Of a stretch of 11,998 nt of DNA, positions 1 to 10,783 are shown one piece after another. The notes below the pieces were generated by a model that did not search any database, was not told the origin of the DNA, and was given only the letters and a program-made list of their open reading frames with translations. The stretch is from NCBI GenBank assembly GCA_036339295.1, contig JAYZBK010000227.1:1-11998 (forward strand), in the 5' to 3' direction. A program made the translations under genes and the position numbers. Positions within the stretch are counted from its first letter, which is position 1. Every line of letters begins with the position of its first letter. This stretch comes from GCA-002862325 sp036339295 (GTDB taxonomy: Bacteria; Planctomycetota; Phycisphaerae; Phycisphaerales; SM1A02).

Positions 1-147
1 GGCCAGCTTGATGAACAGGATGCCACCCGGCTCCTCGTCGGCCCGCCGTCCCCCGAAGGGGGCGACGAGGCGTCGACAGGCCGTGAGGACGGCGCAGGTG
101 GGGACTCCCAACCAGCGGTCGATCCGTCGCATCGTGTCGGCGTGCAT
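1..147 (-). CDS. GT9-like glycosyltransferase, N-terminal fragment
   Basis: Only the first 49 codons are inside the window; the gene continues past the left edge. The visible protein begins MHADTMRRIDRWLGVP and then reads LTACRRLVAPFGG, ending in GGILFIKLA. An amphipathic 'R-x-I-D-R-W-L-G-V-P' leader followed by 'ILFIKLA' resembles the start of ADP-heptose:LPS heptosyltransferase-type (GT9) proteins, where the ILFIKL strand opens the first Rossmann fold and transfers sugars to lipid-linked or surface glycans at the cytoplasmic face. That assignment rests on family memory for a short stretch. The ATG at 147 has GGAG five bases upstream; a second in-frame ATG lies at 132. It follows the PP2C phosphatase on the same strand with a 78 bp gap, so co-transcription is possible. 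The catalytic part cannot be seen. Confidence 0.6.
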   Translation of the reverse strand, partial: MHADTMRRIDRWLGVPTCAVLTACRRLVAPFGGRRADEEPGGILFIKLA

Positions 148-225
148 CGCGGCTCCGGAGACCCTCGAGCGGGTCGAATCGTACGAGTCTATCGACGAGG
201 TGCCGCGGGTCCCAGCAGATCTGGG

Positions 226-2097
226 CTATCGGTCCTCGATGCGGGCGACCAGGATCGTGCAGTCGTCCTCGAGGGGTCGTTCCCCGGCGAAGGCGTGGAC
301 GAAGTCGAAGAGGGCGGCCACCTGGTCCACCGGGGACCGGTCGGCGACCTGCTTCGCCCGCTCCAGCAGGGCGTCGATCCCGAGCATGTCGCCCTGTTCG
401 TCACGCACCTCCCAGGCCCCGTCGCTCGCCATGAGGACGACGTCGCCGGGCGACATTTCCTCGAGCACGTGGGATTCGTAGGTGGTCGACGCGATCCCGA
501 GCGGGATGCCGGTGGCCTCGATCGTCTCGAACCCCTGCCCTCCTCGTCGAAGCACGAACGCGGGCTGGCCGGCGGAGACGATCTCCAACGAGCGCCGGTC
601 CGGATCGAAGCAGGCATGCACCACCACCATGAAGAGCCCGGGAGGCGAATCCTCGACGAGCCGGTCGTTCGCCTCGGCGACGGCGGCCCTCATCGGCTCG
701 CCGCGGCGGACGGCGCTCCGGAGGTACGCCCGCGCGGTGGCGAGGAGGATCGCCGCCGGCATGCCGTGACCGGTCGCGTCCCCGAGCGTGAAGTACGTCC
801 GGTCGTCGTCGACGCTCGCGTGCTCGAAGTAGTCGCCGCCGGTCTCGTCGCACGCCTCGATCCTGCCGGCGACCGTGATGCCGCGGCCTTCGCACGGGGC
901 CTGCGGGATCAGCGACTCCTGGACCAGTCGGGCGTTCGCCATCGCGGCCCTCGTCGCGGCGAGCTCGTCGAGCCGCGGGAGGGCGTCGTCGATCGTTCGA
1001 CCGAGCGTGGCGATCTCGTCCCGGCCGGGAAGGTCCGCCCGCACGCCGCGACGACCGGCGGCGGCCTCGTCCACCACGCCGACGATCCGACGGATCGGAC
1101 GGATGACGGTGAACCACGCGCCCAGCTGCACGATGACGACCGCGGCCACGATCAGGAACGCGTCCGCGACGGCCCGTTCGGCCACGAGCTGCACGACCGG
1201 GCCGACGATCTGCTCGATCGGCTCGCCGGTCACGAGGAACCACGGCGTTCCCCCCAGCCGGGCCATCGCCGCCACCTGGGGCGCGCGTCCCGAGCCGGCC
1301 TGGTCGGAGATCTGCACGAAGACGTCGCGGTCGTGGAGGTTGTTCCGGAGCAGCTGGAGCTCCGAATCGGAGACGCCCTGCTCCTCGAGGATCCGGAAGA
1401 GGTTCAATCCCCGGATCGACGATTCCCCGGTCATCCGGATCGCCGTCTCCTCGCTCGACGCGACCACCGTGCCGTCGTCCGCCATGATCAGCCACGGGGA
1501 CTCGTCGAGCCCGATCCGGGCGGCCAGTCGATGGAAGGACGCGGGATCGATGATCACCGCCACCCCGCCGGCAGGATCCTCCCGGTCCCCGATGGGTACG
1601 AGATGGGCCGCGGCATCGAAGCCGGACAGGGTCACGGCATCGTGGGGCGAGGCCCAGAACGCATCACCTTCGGTCAGGAGCCGCTCGAGGAGCGGAGGCA
1701 ATCCCGAGACCTCGTCGATGTCCGCCTCGAACTCGACCAGGACGTCTCCATCCCGGTGGACCACGAGATACGGCATGCCGTCCTCGATCCAGCCGATCGC
1801 GACCCCGAAGATGTCGGGATCGGTCGCGACGAGGCTGCGGGACAGTTGCTGGAGATCCTCGTCGGGCCACTCGTCCTGGTCGCGAACGGCGATCGACGTG
1901 GTCTCGGACACCTGCGACATCCGAAGCAGCAGCCCCTCGAGCTGGGTGGCGGCGATGCGGACCCGATCCTCGAGCGCCGAGGAGGCGGCGTCGAGCGCCT
2001 CGGTCCGGCTCGATCGGAGGTCGTTGACGACGAAGACGGCCAGCAGGATGGCGAGCGGACCGACGATCGTGACGAGGATCTTGGTGCGAAGTCCCAC
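226..2097 (-). CDS. Membrane-anchored HAMP-PP2C (SpoIIE-type) serine/threonine phosphatase
   Basis: 623 residues from the proposed GTG start. One transmembrane helix lies at about 7-27 (LVTIVGPLAILLAVFVV), then a ~280-residue extracytoplasmic sensor region of probable Cache type (LIMADDGTVVASSEE near 203-217), a second helix at about 310-332, a HAMP linker to about 390, and a PP2C/SpoIIE phosphatase domain at about 405-620. Metal-binding motifs are intact: GGDYFE (420-425), GDATGHG (439-445), ASDG (557-560) and EDD (610-612). Such proteins (RsbU/SpoIIE-like) usually dephosphorylate an anti-sigma-factor antagonist in response to a signal. No antagonist or kinase gene is in the window, so the target is unknown. 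The GTG at 2097 has GGAGG ten bases upstream, and the coding bias stops there. In-frame ATGs at 2241 and 2511 would add low-complexity sequence in front of the first helix and are less likely. Confidence 0.88.
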   Translation of the reverse strand: MGLRTKILVTIVGPLAILLAVFVVNDLRSSRTEALDAASSALEDRVRIAATQLEGLLLRMSQVSETTSIAVRDQDEWPDEDLQQLSRSLVATDPDIFGVAIGWIEDGMPYLVVHRDGDVLVEFEADIDEVSGLPPLLERLLTEGDAFWASPHDAVTLSGFDAAAHLVPIGDREDPAGGVAVIIDPASFHRLAARIGLDESPWLIMADDGTVVASSEETAIRMTGESSIRGLNLFRILEEQGVSDSELQLLRNNLHDRDVFVQISDQAGSGRAPQVAAMARLGGTPWFLVTGEPIEQIVGPVVQLVAERAVADAFLIVAAVVIVQLGAWFTVIRPIRRIVGVVDEAAAGRRGVRADLPGRDEIATLGRTIDDALPRLDELAATRAAMANARLVQESLIPQAPCEGRGITVAGRIEACDETGGDYFEHASVDDDRTYFTLGDATGHGMPAAILLATARAYLRSAVRRGEPMRAAVAEANDRLVEDSPPGLFMVVVHACFDPDRRSLEIVSAGQPAFVLRRGGQGFETIEATGIPLGIASTTYESHVLEEMSPGDVVLMASDGAWEVRDEQGDMLGIDALLERAKQVADRSPVDQVAALFDFVHAFAGERPLEDDCTILVARIEDR

Positions 2098-2577
2098 GCG
2101 AGGATGCCCTCCGGCGTCACCGTACCCACCGGGGACCCCCCGCGAACGCTGGAGAGGGCACCCTTGGATTCGAGAGTCGCAAGTCGTTGTTTGCTCGACC
2201 TTTCCTGCTCCGAAAAAAAGTTGGGTGGGATCCGGAACCATCGATCGACGACGAGCGGCCTCGACGAGGGACCGGATCGGATGCCCCGTATTGGAGACAC
2301 GAAGGTCGCTGACCGGCCATGTGGAAGCCGCTTGGCCGATTGGACGATTCAATTCGTTCAAACCGTTCGCGCGTCCCGCCGTCGCGCGAAACCTCGAACG
2401 CCGCCCGCATCGTGAAGGACCGACGCGCACGCGACGCAACCGCGCCTCCAGCGGCGAGACCTCCACGAATCCAGTCTCGAAGCAGACCCGAACTCCGACC
2501 CGTTGACGCAACGAGGCCTCGAAGCGATCGACCTGAAGTGACAGCTTTCCTCCGAGTCAACCGCAACGGAACCAACC
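2098..2577. other. Divergent intergenic region, no gene seen
   Basis: 480 bp separates the minus-strand phosphatase from the plus-strand FAS1 gene, so it should hold both promoters and both 5' leaders. Open frames cross it on both strands, but their translations are Arg/Ser-rich and carry no recognisable motif. Base composition drops locally, with a run of seven A at 2213-2219 and AT-richer sequence at 2341-2362. An 8-bp inverted repeat lies at 2366-2390. I found no convincing -35/-10 pair on either strand. TTGACG at 2503-2508 has nothing resembling a -10 element 16-18 bp downstream. Confidence 0.6.
2366..2390. repeat. 8-bp inverted repeat in the divergent intergenic region
   Basis: TTCGCGCG at 2366-2373 pairs perfectly with CGCGCGAA at 2383-2390 around a nine-base loop. 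No T-tract follows on either strand, so it does not look like a terminator. Its place between two divergent genes would fit an operator or a leader structure of the FAS1 transcript, but this is inference. Confidence 0.45.
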
Positions 2578-3522
2578 ATGCTTCTCGCATCCATCATCTC
2601 CACCAGCGTCGCGCTGATCGCGCCGCCCTCCTGCTCCTCGACCTGCACCATGAGCGAGACCCTCGCCGGTGCGGTCTCCGACAAGCCCGGCGACATCGTC
2701 GACGTGGCGAGCTCCGCCGGCGACTTCGGCACGCTGCTCGCCGCCGCGAAGGCCGCGGGTCTCGTCGACACGCTCCGCGGTGAAGGCCCCCTCACCGTCT
2801 TCGCCCCCACCGACGAGGCGTTCGCCAAGCTGCCCGACGGCACCGTCGAGTCGCTGCTCCGCCCCGAGAACAAGGATGCCCTCGTGGCGATCCTGGCGTA
2901 CCACGTCGTTCCGGGCCGGCTCGAGAGCGGTGACGTCCTCAAGCAGAAGACCCTCGCCACCGTGAACGGCCAGCGTGCCGACATCGCGATGAAGAAGGGC
3001 AAGCCCATGATCGACGGCGCGACGATCATCGCGACCGACGTCGAGGCCACCAACGGCGTCGTCCACGTCATCGACGCGGTGATCCTTCCCGAGCCGAAGA
3101 ACGTTCTCGAGATCGCCAAGGGCGCCGACTCGTTCTACACCCTCGCCGCCGCCATCGAGGCCGCCGGCCTGGTCGACGTCCTCAAGGGCAAGGGCCCCTT
3201 CACCATCCTCGCCCCGACCGACGAAGCGTTCGCGAAGCTGCCCGCCGGCACGCTCGAGACGCTCCTGAAGCCGGAGAACAAGGACACCCTGCGCAACATC
3301 CTGATGTACCACGTGGTGCCGGGCCGGGTGTACGCGGACCAGGTCGTGAAGCTGAAGTCCGCCCCGACCGCCGCGGGCGTCGCCGCGCCGATCGAGGTGA
3401 AGAAGGGCGAAGGCAAGAAGGGCGCCGTCGTGCGTATCGACGGAGCCACGGTCGTGAAGACCGACATCGAAGCTTCGAACGGCGTCATCCACGTCATCGA
3501 CTCGGTGATCCTCCCCGACTGA
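2578..3522 (+). CDS. Secreted protein with two FAS1 (fasciclin) domains
   Basis: 314 residues. A hydrophobic N-terminus (LLASIISTSVALIA) looks like a signal peptide, although it lacks the usual basic n-region and there is no clear lipobox. FAS1 domain 1 spans about 40-171, with TVFAPTDEAF (73-82), YHVVPG (108-113) and NGVVHVIDAVILP (159-171). FAS1 domain 2 spans about 176-313, with TILAPTDEAF (209-218), YHVVPG (244-249) and NGVIHVIDSVILP (301-313). Domain 2 carries an extra basic loop around KKGEGKKG. FAS1 domains act in cell adhesion or extracellular binding; the ligand is unknown. The start has a weak GGAA ribosome-binding site about seven bases upstream; an internal ATG at codon 25 would remove the export signal. 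Directly downstream lie an ECF sigma factor and an RskA-like anti-sigma factor, which suggests sigma-dependent expression like that of mycobacterial MPT70/MPT83. Confidence 0.93.
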   Translation: MLLASIISTSVALIAPPSCSSTCTMSETLAGAVSDKPGDIVDVASSAGDFGTLLAAAKAAGLVDTLRGEGPLTVFAPTDEAFAKLPDGTVESLLRPENKDALVAILAYHVVPGRLESGDVLKQKTLATVNGQRADIAMKKGKPMIDGATIIATDVEATNGVVHVIDAVILPEPKNVLEIAKGADSFYTLAAAIEAAGLVDVLKGKGPFTILAPTDEAFAKLPAGTLETLLKPENKDTLRNILMYHVVPGRVYADQVVKLKSAPTAAGVAAPIEVKKGEGKKGAVVRIDGATVVKTDIEASNGVIHVIDSVILPD

Positions 3523-3576
3523 ACGTCACGTTCGCGAAAGGTGGTCGGTTTGACCGGTTTCGCCATCGAGAACTCT

Positions 3577-3607
3577 GGACGTCGGGCGCCTCGTGCGCCC
3601 GGCGTCC
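3577..3607. terminator. GC-rich hairpin between FAS1 and sigma genes
   Basis: GGACGTCGGGCGC (3577-3589) pairs with GCGCCCGGCGTCC (3595-3607): a 13-bp stem with one G-U wobble and a five-base loop. It lies 54 bp after the FAS1 stop and about 80 bp before the sigma-factor start. No U-tract follows, so it may be an attenuating or 3'-end-protecting structure rather than a classical intrinsic terminator. Either role would lower sigma/anti-sigma expression relative to FAS1 if they share a transcript. Confidence 0.55.
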
Positions 3608-3687
3608 AACGAATCAGCGATACACTTCGACGCCCGAAGCCGTCGCGGGACTGCGCGGCGGAGCCCATTGTCGAAGTGGAATCCAAC

Positions 3688-4293
3688 GTGACCGATCAAT
3701 CAACGGATGTCGCAGCCCAGCCTCCGACCATCCTCGAGCGCGTCGCCCGCCAGGAGCCCGGTGCCGTCGACGAGATGATGGACCGCTTCAGCGGACTCGT
3801 CTGGTCGCTGGCCCGACGCACCTGCCCCGACGCGGCCGAGGCGGAGGATGCCGTTCAGGAGATCTTCGTGGAGATCTGGCGAACGGCCGGGCGTTTCGAT
3901 CCTTCCATCGCGGGTGAAGCGACGTTCGTCGCGATGATCGCCCGACGACGATTGATCGACCGCACGCGTCGCCGAACGCGACGTCCCCAGTCGGTGGCCC
4001 TGCAGGACTCCTCTCCGGACCCCGCGCCCCAGCACGAGGACCAGCCGGAGATGCTCGAACAGGCCGGCGTGGCTTCGGCCGCGTTCGAACAGCTCCGGCC
4101 CGAGCAGCAGCAGGTGCTCCGACTCGCGATTCATCACGGACGGTCCCACGAGCAGATCGCCGCCACCACCGGCATGCCGCTCGGCACCGTCAAGACCCAC
4201 GCCCGACGAGGGCTCATCCGACTCCGACAGCTGCTCGATGCCACCGGCTTCGAGATGCCCCAGCCGGTCAGTGCGACTGGAGGCGACTCATGA
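3688..4293 (+). CDS. ECF RNA polymerase sigma factor (SigK-like)
   Basis: 201 residues. Sigma region 2 covers about 15-92, with the core-binding and -10 recognition segment EDAVQEIFVEIWR (53-65) and the basic stretch ARRRLIDRTRRRTRR. Region 4 covers about 126-178, with the helix-turn-helix SHEQIAATTGMPLGTVKTHARR (split over 143-164) that reads the -35 element. There is no region 3, as is normal for ECF factors. The following gene encodes an RskA-type anti-sigma factor and overlaps by 4 bp (ATGA), the usual arrangement for translationally coupled sigma/anti-sigma pairs. This pairing and the adjacent FAS1 gene make a SigK-type role the best guess. Two GTG starts are possible, 3676 and 3688; 3688 is preferred because GGA lies seven bases upstream. 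An ATG-type start is absent. The frame is open back to 3541, but that part translates to low-complexity Arg/Pro-rich sequence across the hairpin. Confidence 0.9.
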   Translation: MTDQSTDVAAQPPTILERVARQEPGAVDEMMDRFSGLVWSLARRTCPDAAEAEDAVQEIFVEIWRTAGRFDPSIAGEATFVAMIARRRLIDRTRRRTRRPQSVALQDSSPDPAPQHEDQPEMLEQAGVASAAFEQLRPEQQQVLRLAIHHGRSHEQIAATTGMPLGTVKTHARRGLIRLRQLLDATGFEMPQPVSATGGDS

Positions 4294-5147
4294 ACGAACA
4301 CATGAACAACAACGACGGCGGGCTGGCGATGCCTCCCGAGGAACTCTTCGACCTGCTGGCCGATCGTGCAGCGTTCGGCCTCGAGGGCGAGGAAGCCGCT
4401 CGCCTCGAGGATCTCCTCCGCGAGCATGCCTGGGTCCGCGAGGACTGCATCGACGAGGTGGCGGCCGCCCTGGCCATCGACCTCGACGCGGCGGACGAGT
4501 CGGTTCCCGGCGACGTGATGGCCCGTATCCAGCAGGGCGTGCACGCCGCGATCGAGGCCGAGCCCTCCCCCGAGGTCGCCGGCCGCATCACCGAACCGGT
4601 CGCCGCCCCCGCGCCGAGCGGTCTCGGCTGGCTCGGCTGGGTCGCCGCGGCCGCGGCGATCGGCGTCGCGTTCGTGCTCGCCCGCCCCGACGCCGGTCCG
4701 CTCGTCCCCACCTCCGAGGCGGAGCTCACCACCTGGATCGACGGCCGCCCCAACGCGATCCGTTGGGACTGGGCCCCGGGTCTCGTCGAGCCCGACGAGG
4801 ACGCGACCGGCATGGTCACGTTCGACCCGGACTCCCAGGAGGGCTACATGCTGATCAAGGGTCTCGAGCCCAACGATCCGAGGTTCGAGCAGTACCAGCT
4901 CTGGATCTGGGACCAGGAGCGGGAGCCCGATCCGGCCAACCCCGCCCCGCTCGCGGACAACGTCCACCCCGTCGACGGCGGCGTGTTCGACGTCAACAGC
5001 GAGGGCGAGGCGGTCATCCCGATCACCGCGAAGCTCGTCGTGGACACCCCCTATCTCTTCGCGGTCACCGTGGAGCGTCCGGGCGGGGTCGCCAAGAGCG
5101 AGAAGCTTCGCGTCCCGATCATCGCCGGGCCCCCCAACGAATCCTGA
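4290..5147 (+). CDS. RskA-type transmembrane anti-sigma factor
   Basis: 285 residues. The cytoplasmic N-terminal part (about 1-108) has an acidic, helical segment (PEELFDLLADRAAFGLEGEE) typical of sigma-binding anti-sigma domains. It lacks the HxxxCxxC zinc motif; its only cysteine is near residue 53. One transmembrane helix lies at about 111-131 (WLGWVAAAAAIGVAFVLA). The extracytoplasmic part (about 153-277) matches the anti-sigma-K/RskA C-terminal domain: GMVTFDPDSQEGYMLIKGL, then YQLWIWD, GGVFDVNSEGE and FAVTVERPGG. RskA is degraded by regulated intramembrane proteolysis, which frees its sigma factor; the same is inferred here. Its ATG overlaps the sigma stop (ATGA), so translation is coupled. 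A nested hairpin follows 21 bp after the stop. Confidence 0.88.
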   Translation: MNEHMNNNDGGLAMPPEELFDLLADRAAFGLEGEEAARLEDLLREHAWVREDCIDEVAAALAIDLDAADESVPGDVMARIQQGVHAAIEAEPSPEVAGRITEPVAAPAPSGLGWLGWVAAAAAIGVAFVLARPDAGPLVPTSEAELTTWIDGRPNAIRWDWAPGLVEPDEDATGMVTFDPDSQEGYMLIKGLEPNDPRFEQYQLWIWDQEREPDPANPAPLADNVHPVDGGVFDVNSEGEAVIPITAKLVVDTPYLFAVTVERPGGVAKSEKLRVPIIAGPPNES

Positions 5148-5168
5148 GCCAACCCTTGGAACCAGCCC

Positions 5169-5216
5169 GACGCGGTCCGGTAGCATTCGTCGTTCGACGA
5201 GGCCCCGGACCGCGTC
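5169..5216. terminator. Nested hairpin after the anti-sigma gene
   Basis: GACGCGGTCCGG (5169-5180) pairs perfectly with CCGGACCGCGTC (5205-5216), and the enclosed sequence holds a second hairpin TCGTCG/CGACGA (5187-5192 and 5195-5200). The outer stem is followed by GTTTC. It lies between the anti-sigma stop and the protease start, so it most likely ends the sigma/anti-sigma transcript. A role in the protease 5' leader is the alternative. Confidence 0.6.
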
Positions 5217-5257
5217 GTTTCATGACCGCCCAGCCGCCTGCCCCAAACGAGAAACCC

Positions 5258-9019
<3,762 letters not shown>

Positions 9020-9065
9020 CCCCGGAGACGCCGACGCGTCCCGAGACGGATCGGAACGAAACGAC

Positions 9066-9097
9066 ACGCGACCCGGCACCTCGGTGCCGGGTCGCGT
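9066..9097. terminator. Bidirectional intrinsic terminator
   Basis: ACGCGACCCGGCACC (9066-9080) and GGTGCCGGGTCGCGT (9083-9097) form a perfect 15-bp inverted repeat around TC, which folds with a small CUCG-type loop. TCTTC follows on the plus strand and GTCGTTTCGTT on the minus strand. It sits between the convergent stops of the protease (9019) and the lipoprotein gene (9124), so it probably ends transcription from both sides. Confidence 0.85.
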
Positions 9098-9123
9098 TCT
9101 TCATGTCGTCGAAGACCATCGGA

Positions 9124-9762
9124 TCACTGCGCGAAGGCGAGGTCGATCCGTCGTTCCAGCTCCTCGATGGTCGGCACCTTCCCGGCGAGCAGGTCGACGC
9201 GGATCGCGTCGATGCGGCCGACGAGGATCTCGATCGCGTCCGCGGTCGTCTTCGGGTCGTACGGCGGATCCGGGAAGCGGACGATCCGCCACTGGCCCGA
9301 CTGCTTCCGCAGGCGGTAGACCGCGGTCCCGATCCGCAGCACCGCGGCGTCGCCCGTCCCGGAGAAGACGTTCGCCCGCTGGATCTCCTCGAACTGGTCG
9401 AGGAACGCCCCGCGGAGCATCGCGGTGGCCCGCACCTGGCCCGCGTCCCCGAACCGCCTCACCATCGCGGACCGGAGCGCCATCATCTCGGTCGCCGCAT
9501 CCTCGCGGGCCGAGAGCAGGCGACAGACCTCGGGCAGCGCCTCGCAGTCGGTCGCCTCGCGCAGGGCCGCGTAGTAGTCGTTGAGCGAACTGTCCGCCGC
9601 CGCCTTGAGCGACGCGAGCATCGCCTCGGGGGTGTCGGCGTTGAAGACGACGGCGCCCCCGCGCGATCCCGGCGTCGAGTCGCAGGCCGGCAGCACCGGC
9701 ACCGCGAGGAGCAGCCCGAGGGTCGCGAGTCCGAGCAGCTTCCGGGGGGATTCGAACGTCAT
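9124..9762 (-). CDS. Putative lipoprotein of unknown function
   Basis: 212 residues. A basic, hydrophobic leader (RKLLGLATLGLLLAVPVLPAC) ends in a lipobox VLPAC with the lipidated cysteine at 27, so the mature protein should be anchored in the periplasm. The mature part is mainly helical and charged, with a central segment (TPEAMLASLKAAADSSLNDYY), a beta-like stretch AAVLRIGTAVYRLRKQSGQWR at about 143-163 and a C-terminal helix (VPTIEELERRIDLAFAQ). I do not recognise a family. The stretch with 'VYRLRKQSGQWRIVRF' resembles the ends of small secreted cone-shaped (NTF2/SnoaL-like) folds, but that is weak. The ATG at 9762 has GGAG eight bases upstream. It is the last gene of the YceI operon, 42 bp after the membrane protein gene. 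Confidence 0.8.
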   Translation of the reverse strand: MTFESPRKLLGLATLGLLLAVPVLPACDSTPGSRGGAVVFNADTPEAMLASLKAAADSSLNDYYAALREATDCEALPEVCRLLSAREDAATEMMALRSAMVRRFGDAGQVRATAMLRGAFLDQFEEIQRANVFSGTGDAAVLRIGTAVYRLRKQSGQWRIVRFPDPPYDPKTTADAIEILVGRIDAIRVDLLAGKVPTIEELERRIDLAFAQ

Positions 9763-9804
9763 CGCTGGATCTCCATGGGGACCGGGTCGCGGCCTCGGTC
9801 GATC

Positions 9805-10746
9805 TCACTCGTAGGAATAGTCGCCGAAGCCACCGGCCCCGCCATCGTCGGCACCACCGGCCGCGCTGGTGGCGGTCAGGACGGCGAAGCCGACCATCGC
9901 GGCGATCGCGAGCAGCCGAAGCGTGTTGCCCGCCCAGGGAGGCAGCTTGCCGAAGACCGGGATCTCGAAGACGAGCAGCGTCCACGGGCTCCCGACGACG
10001 AGCACCCAGCACCACCACGGGAAATCGCCGTAGGTCTGTCGGAACCCGGCGATCGGGAAGATCGCGAGGAGGATCGCCGCCACGACGAGCCCGCCTCGCC
10101 CGATCGTCGGCGAGCCGCCGAACCGGGCCGCGAGGGCGGCGACGAACGACACGCCGGCCGCGGTCGCGGCGAGGAAGGTCAGGGTGATCCAGCCGGCGGC
10201 GTCGGCGAGCGGCGCCAGGCCGCCGAAGACGATCATCAGGACGAGCGGCATCAGGAACCCGGGGCGATTCGCGGCGACGCGATCGAACAGCAGCATCCCG
10301 AGGGCGACGCCGAGACCGATCCCGATCTGGTCGGCCCAGGTCATGTCGCTGAACATCGGGGCGGCCTCCTCGAGCGGGATCCCCTCGGCCATCGCCGCGA
10401 GGAGCGGGAGCTTGGCGACGAGACCGCCGACGACGACCGCCGAGAGCTCGAGGAGCGGCCACGATCGCTGCTGTCCCGGCTGGCCGGTGAGCGGCATCAG
10501 CAGGGCGAACACCGCCGCGACCGCGGCGACGATCCCGAGCCACTCCGCCTTCTGGTCGGGCGGGAACGCGGGAAGGCCGTTCTCGAAGGCGAAGGAGGCG
10601 AAGACGCCGGCGGCGAGGGCGAGCCCGTAGGACGCCCCCGCGAGCCAGGTCCACTTGCGGAGGGGCGGCAGCAGCCAGCAGAGGGCGACGATTCCCCCGC
10701 CGGCGAGGACGGGGAGGACGAGGCCGAGAAGGACGGTCATGACCAC
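9805..10746 (-). CDS. Polytopic membrane protein of unknown function
   Basis: 313 residues with about nine or ten hydrophobic helices, including about 3-25, 33-53, 68-86, 95-118, 141-158, 163-206 (two), 217-235, 245-263 and 278-297. It ends in a soluble Gly/Asp-rich tail (GGADDGGAGGFGDYSYE). No transporter, protease or transferase motif is evident, so no function is assigned. The start is GTG at 10746, supported by AAGGAG seven bases upstream; an ATG two codons later would place the ribosome-binding site too far away. It sits 37 bp after yceI and 42 bp before the lipoprotein gene, so all three are probably one transcript. Confidence 0.82.
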   Translation of the reverse strand: MVMTVLLGLVLPVLAGGGIVALCWLLPPLRKWTWLAGASYGLALAAGVFASFAFENGLPAFPPDQKAEWLGIVAAVAAVFALLMPLTGQPGQQRSWPLLELSAVVVGGLVAKLPLLAAMAEGIPLEEAAPMFSDMTWADQIGIGLGVALGMLLFDRVAANRPGFLMPLVLMIVFGGLAPLADAAGWITLTFLAATAAGVSFVAALAARFGGSPTIGRGGLVVAAILLAIFPIAGFRQTYGDFPWWCWVLVVGSPWTLLVFEIPVFGKLPPWAGNTLRLLAIAAMVGFAVLTATSAAGGADDGGAGGFGDYSYE

Positions 10747-10783
10747 GAGTGGACTCCTTGAAGAAGCGACTCCGATGGAATCG

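Noticed and set aside
2209..2240. Possible intrinsic terminator with the T-run read on the minus strand at 2219-2213
   Set aside because: No stable GC-rich stem directly precedes the T-run.
142..2415. A plus-strand frame of 757 codons opposite the phosphatase
   Set aside because: It is the antisense shadow of the PP2C gene, rich in Arg/Asp/Gly, without domains.
3521..3533. Short palindrome GAACGT-C-ACGTTC overlapping the FAS1 stop
   Set aside because: Six-base arms around a single base are common in GC-rich sequence, and nothing ties it to a regulator.
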